Below the pieces are notes generated by a model. It was not told the origin of the DNA. It saw only the letters and a list, made by a program, of their open reading frames with translations, and made no database searches. Positions 5,904-7,400 of a stretch of 7,400 nt of DNA are shown here, in pieces. The translations under genes were made by a program, and so were the position numbers. This stretch comes from Actinomycetota bacterium (GTDB lineage Bacteria; Actinomycetota; Actinomycetes; Nanopelagicales; Nanopelagicaceae), in assembly GCA_947457445.1 (NCBI GenBank), contig CANGVO010000046.1, forward strand, positions 1 through 7,400, read 5' to 3'. Numbering within the stretch: the stretch's first letter is position 1; every line of letters begins with the position of its first letter.

Positions 5904-7315
5904 TTTCTCTTAATCACCTCAACTAGTTCACCATATGCTGCTTCAGCAATTTCTGCACGACGAGATTTGTATCTCTCTGATGCACCCGAGATTAAATGTT
6001 CAAAACGTTGTTCGCCTTTAATTAACGGGTGTAACTCTTTTGCAGTATTTTGCTCGCCCCAAATGGGTGGCTCTTGTCGAGTTACTTGCACAATTATGTG
6101 CGGATTAAGCGCCCGATAAATGAGTCCAACTCTGCGAAGCCCTAAATAAGCAACATGACGTAATCCGCGATTTATATGCTCTTGAATGGTCAAACGCATA
6201 AAAGTTATCCGAGATGGTCTCATCGGTTCTTTGGCGGTTGCTAATTCGTAGAGAATCTTCGCAATTTCTGCACCGCCAGTGGGCTCAGGTAGTTCTGCAC
6301 ATTTGTTGGCTAAACGTGCGCGAACTGCGGGATCCTGTAATTGTTTTACTTTTGAGGTCACATCTGCCAAATCTGCTTGATCTGCGCGAAGGGCGAATCC
6401 AAAATCATGACACCACTTGGCGCGAGCTTCTTGATCATCCGTTCCACGAATATTTGAAACTAGAACAGTAGGCACTTGTGCAGGTAATAACTCATGTACC
6501 CCGTTGTAACCAGTTGCGCAGACACCGGCATCGAATGCGCGAAGCACTTTGGCTAAAGGGAAATACCGGACAACTCGAATATCTAATCCATCTGGGGCAA
6601 GTGATTTACCCTCTTTATCCAGAGGTTGTTTCGTCAAAATAACTTGTAGATCTTTCCAACCTATTAGCCCAGATAGCGCGGCGGTCATCTTCTCGTTGAC
6701 ATCACTATCGCCGGTTCCGAGTTGGACCAATACGGCGGGACGATTTAAATCTAGCCCCATAATCTGGCGCGCCTCATCACGCGAAAAGGCATCTGATTTT
6801 TGAAAGAGTGAGACGGACGAAGTTAACGTTGCATCTTTACGGGTCGCAGTTGGTCCAAAGTCATATGCACGGGCAATATCTCCTGGTTCAACAATGTGAT
6901 CCATCATCTTTGATTGCAATCCGAGTACAAATCGTTGTGGTTTTTTCTGCCAGAGTCCGCGTCTTACCCAGACTAATGAAAGATTAGGATGTCCAAATTT
7001 CGCAGCGATAACACCTGGATAAGGAACTACTCCATCAAAAGATAAAACTTTTGCACCCGTTTCATCTACAAGTGCTAACAATCTGTCGCGTAGATACGCA
7101 TCCCATTTTTCTCGTGACATCCATAATCGATCACGGCCTGGGATATATTCGCAACGTATTCCCATGTATTCGGGAACTTCTGCAATTCCGCCTGCCATTG
7201 AAACAATTATTGGGTTTGCATATTCTTTTAACGCAAGAGCAATCGCAGATGCGCGCGCTAAATGGCCCATTCCTACGCCATTGCTAGTTGCAAGAATAAT
7301 TGTTGGTTTTTCCAT
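5900..7315 (-). CDS. GT-B fold glycosyltransferase (MurG/GT28-like) with C-terminal extension
   Basis: This protein is 471 residues from the ATG at 7313-7315; a GTG 24 bases upstream (7337-7339) would add eight residues. I chose the ATG because family members begin almost directly with the first beta strand and the GxGH loop, here ILATSNGVGMGHLAR (7-21, His18). The second domain has LVQLGTGDSD and a nucleotide-sugar site resembling MurG-type enzymes: GYNGVHELLPAQVPTVLV (270-287, His274/Glu275), then GTDDQEARA (291-299). Such enzymes transfer a sugar from an activated donor; neither donor nor acceptor can be read here. No signal peptide or clear membrane helix is visible, so a cytosolic or membrane-peripheral location is likely. 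Residues ~365-471 form a basic region outside the usual GT-B fold. The frame stays open upstream to the window edge, so a longer N-terminus is not excluded. It is the first visible gene of the run with the PGPGW and nitroreductase genes. Confidence 0.88.
   Translation of the reverse strand: MEKPTIILATSNGVGMGHLARASAIALALKEYANPIIVSMAGGIAEVPEYMGIRCEYIPGRDRLWMSREKWDAYLRDRLLALVDETGAKVLSFDGVVPYPGVIAAKFGHPNLSLVWVRRGLWQKKPQRFVLGLQSKMMDHIVEPGDIARAYDFGPTATRKDATLTSSVSLFQKSDAFSRDEARQIMGLDLNRPAVLVQLGTGDSDVNEKMTAALSGLIGWKDLQVILTKQPLDKEGKSLAPDGLDIRVVRYFPLAKVLRAFDAGVCATGYNGVHELLPAQVPTVLVSNIRGTDDQEARAKWCHDFGFALRADQADLADVTSKVKQLQDPAVRARLANKCAELPEPTGGAEIAKILYELATAKEPMRPSRITFMRLTIQEHINRGLRHVAYLGLRRVGLIYRALNPHIIVQVTRQEPPIWGEQNTAKELHPLIKGEQRFEHLISGASERYKSRRAEIAEAAYGELVEVIKRK
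5913..5920 (-). promoter_or_regulatory. Shine-Dalgarno for the PGPGW gene
   Basis: The minus strand reads GAGGTGAT here, an eight-base match to the complement of the 16S rRNA 3' end, 9 bases before the ATG at 5903. It lies within the last codons of the glycosyltransferase gene (coding for V-E-V-I). It is the strongest ribosome binding site I find in a window where most starts have none. The GAGG core to ATG distance (13 bases) is somewhat long. Confidence 0.45.
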
Positions 7316-7331
7316 AACAATCGGAAGTTTA
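7316..7331 (-). promoter_or_regulatory. Possible -10 of the glycosyltransferase operon
   Basis: The minus strand carries TAAACT (7326-7331), a TANNNT match ending 10 bases before the ATG at 7315, which would give a leader of about three or four bases. It lies downstream of the alternative GTG start, so if it is real it supports the ATG. No clear -35 is seen 16-18 bases upstream. Confidence 0.25.
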
Positions 7332-7339
7332 GGAGACAC

Positions 7340-7400
7340 GCCCGAACTTCTCGCATAAAAAAGGGGTGGGGTTGCAACTTTTTTTGACTTCGGAGATACT
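7340..7400. other. Right-edge region, no gene assigned; A6/T7-flanked G-rich tract
   Basis: No gene could be assigned to these bases. The plus strand has AAAAAAG (7357-7363), then GGGTGGGG, an 8-bp palindrome GTTGCAAC (7371-7378), and seven Ts (7379-7385). AAAAAAG and CTTTTTT could pair as a weak AT-rich stem around a 14-base loop. It lacks the GC-rich stem of a standard terminator. The minus-strand glycosyltransferase frame is open through this stretch, so it may be an upstream leader, the end of another gene beyond the edge, or an N-terminal extension. Confidence 0.4.

Noticed and set aside
7357..7385. Factor-independent terminator
   Set aside because: The only stem is about 7 bp and almost all A-T, and the G-rich part falls in the loop, so it does not have the GC-rich stem plus T-run form.
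1..7400. Mobile element, CRISPR array, tRNA or rRNA gene, defence island
   Set aside because: No transposase, integrase, regular repeats, tRNA cloverleaf or rRNA sequence was recognised. All genes fit ordinary metabolic, translation-related or envelope families, and base composition looks even across the window.

Overview
The window is almost entirely protein coding: eight genes, very short or negative gaps, and no RNA gene, insertion sequence, CRISPR array or clear factor-independent terminator that I can see. Base composition looks moderate (mid-40s percent G+C by eye, not computed). Several features point to an actinobacterium with a compact genome: a PGPGW-type small membrane protein of the TIGR02611 kind, a two-repeat DUF606 transporter, GTG starts, few Shine-Dalgarno sites and TANNNT -10 boxes only a few bases from start codons. 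A freshwater acI / Nanopelagicales-like lineage would fit, but this is an inference and not shown by any marker gene.

Layout. (1) 1-2887, minus strand: a three-gene run, read right to left, of an ABC-F ATPase of the Uup type, a YqhA/UPF0114 membrane protein and a DUF606/YdcZ-type transporter cut off by the left edge of the window. (2) 2888-2911: a 24-bp divergent intergenic region in which candidate -10 boxes for both directions overlap. (3) 2912-4980, plus strand: kynureninase (kynU) and tryptophan 2,3-dioxygenase (kynA), overlapping by ATGA; together they give two steps of tryptophan breakdown, with the N-formylkynurenine formamidase step not encoded here. (4) 4977-7315 or 7339, minus strand: a three-gene run, read right to left, of a GT-B (MurG-like) glycosyltransferase with an extra C-terminal region, a PGPGW small membrane protein and a nitroreductase-family flavoprotein. 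The nitroreductase and kynA stop codons overlap on the palindrome TTAA.

How the genes work together. KynA opens the indole ring of tryptophan to N-formylkynurenine; after deformylation (gene elsewhere), KynU gives anthranilate plus alanine. The ABC-F protein is a soluble translation or ribosome-associated ATPase and not a transporter; YqhA and the DUF606 protein are membrane proteins of poorly defined or unknown substrate. The glycosyltransferase and PGPGW protein are translationally coupled, so a joint envelope role is plausible but unproven. I find no convincing new defence, mobile or RNA system. The most useful second-look items are the bidirectional promoter, the glycosyltransferase C-terminal extension and its PGPGW partner, and the formamidase-less kynurenine pair.
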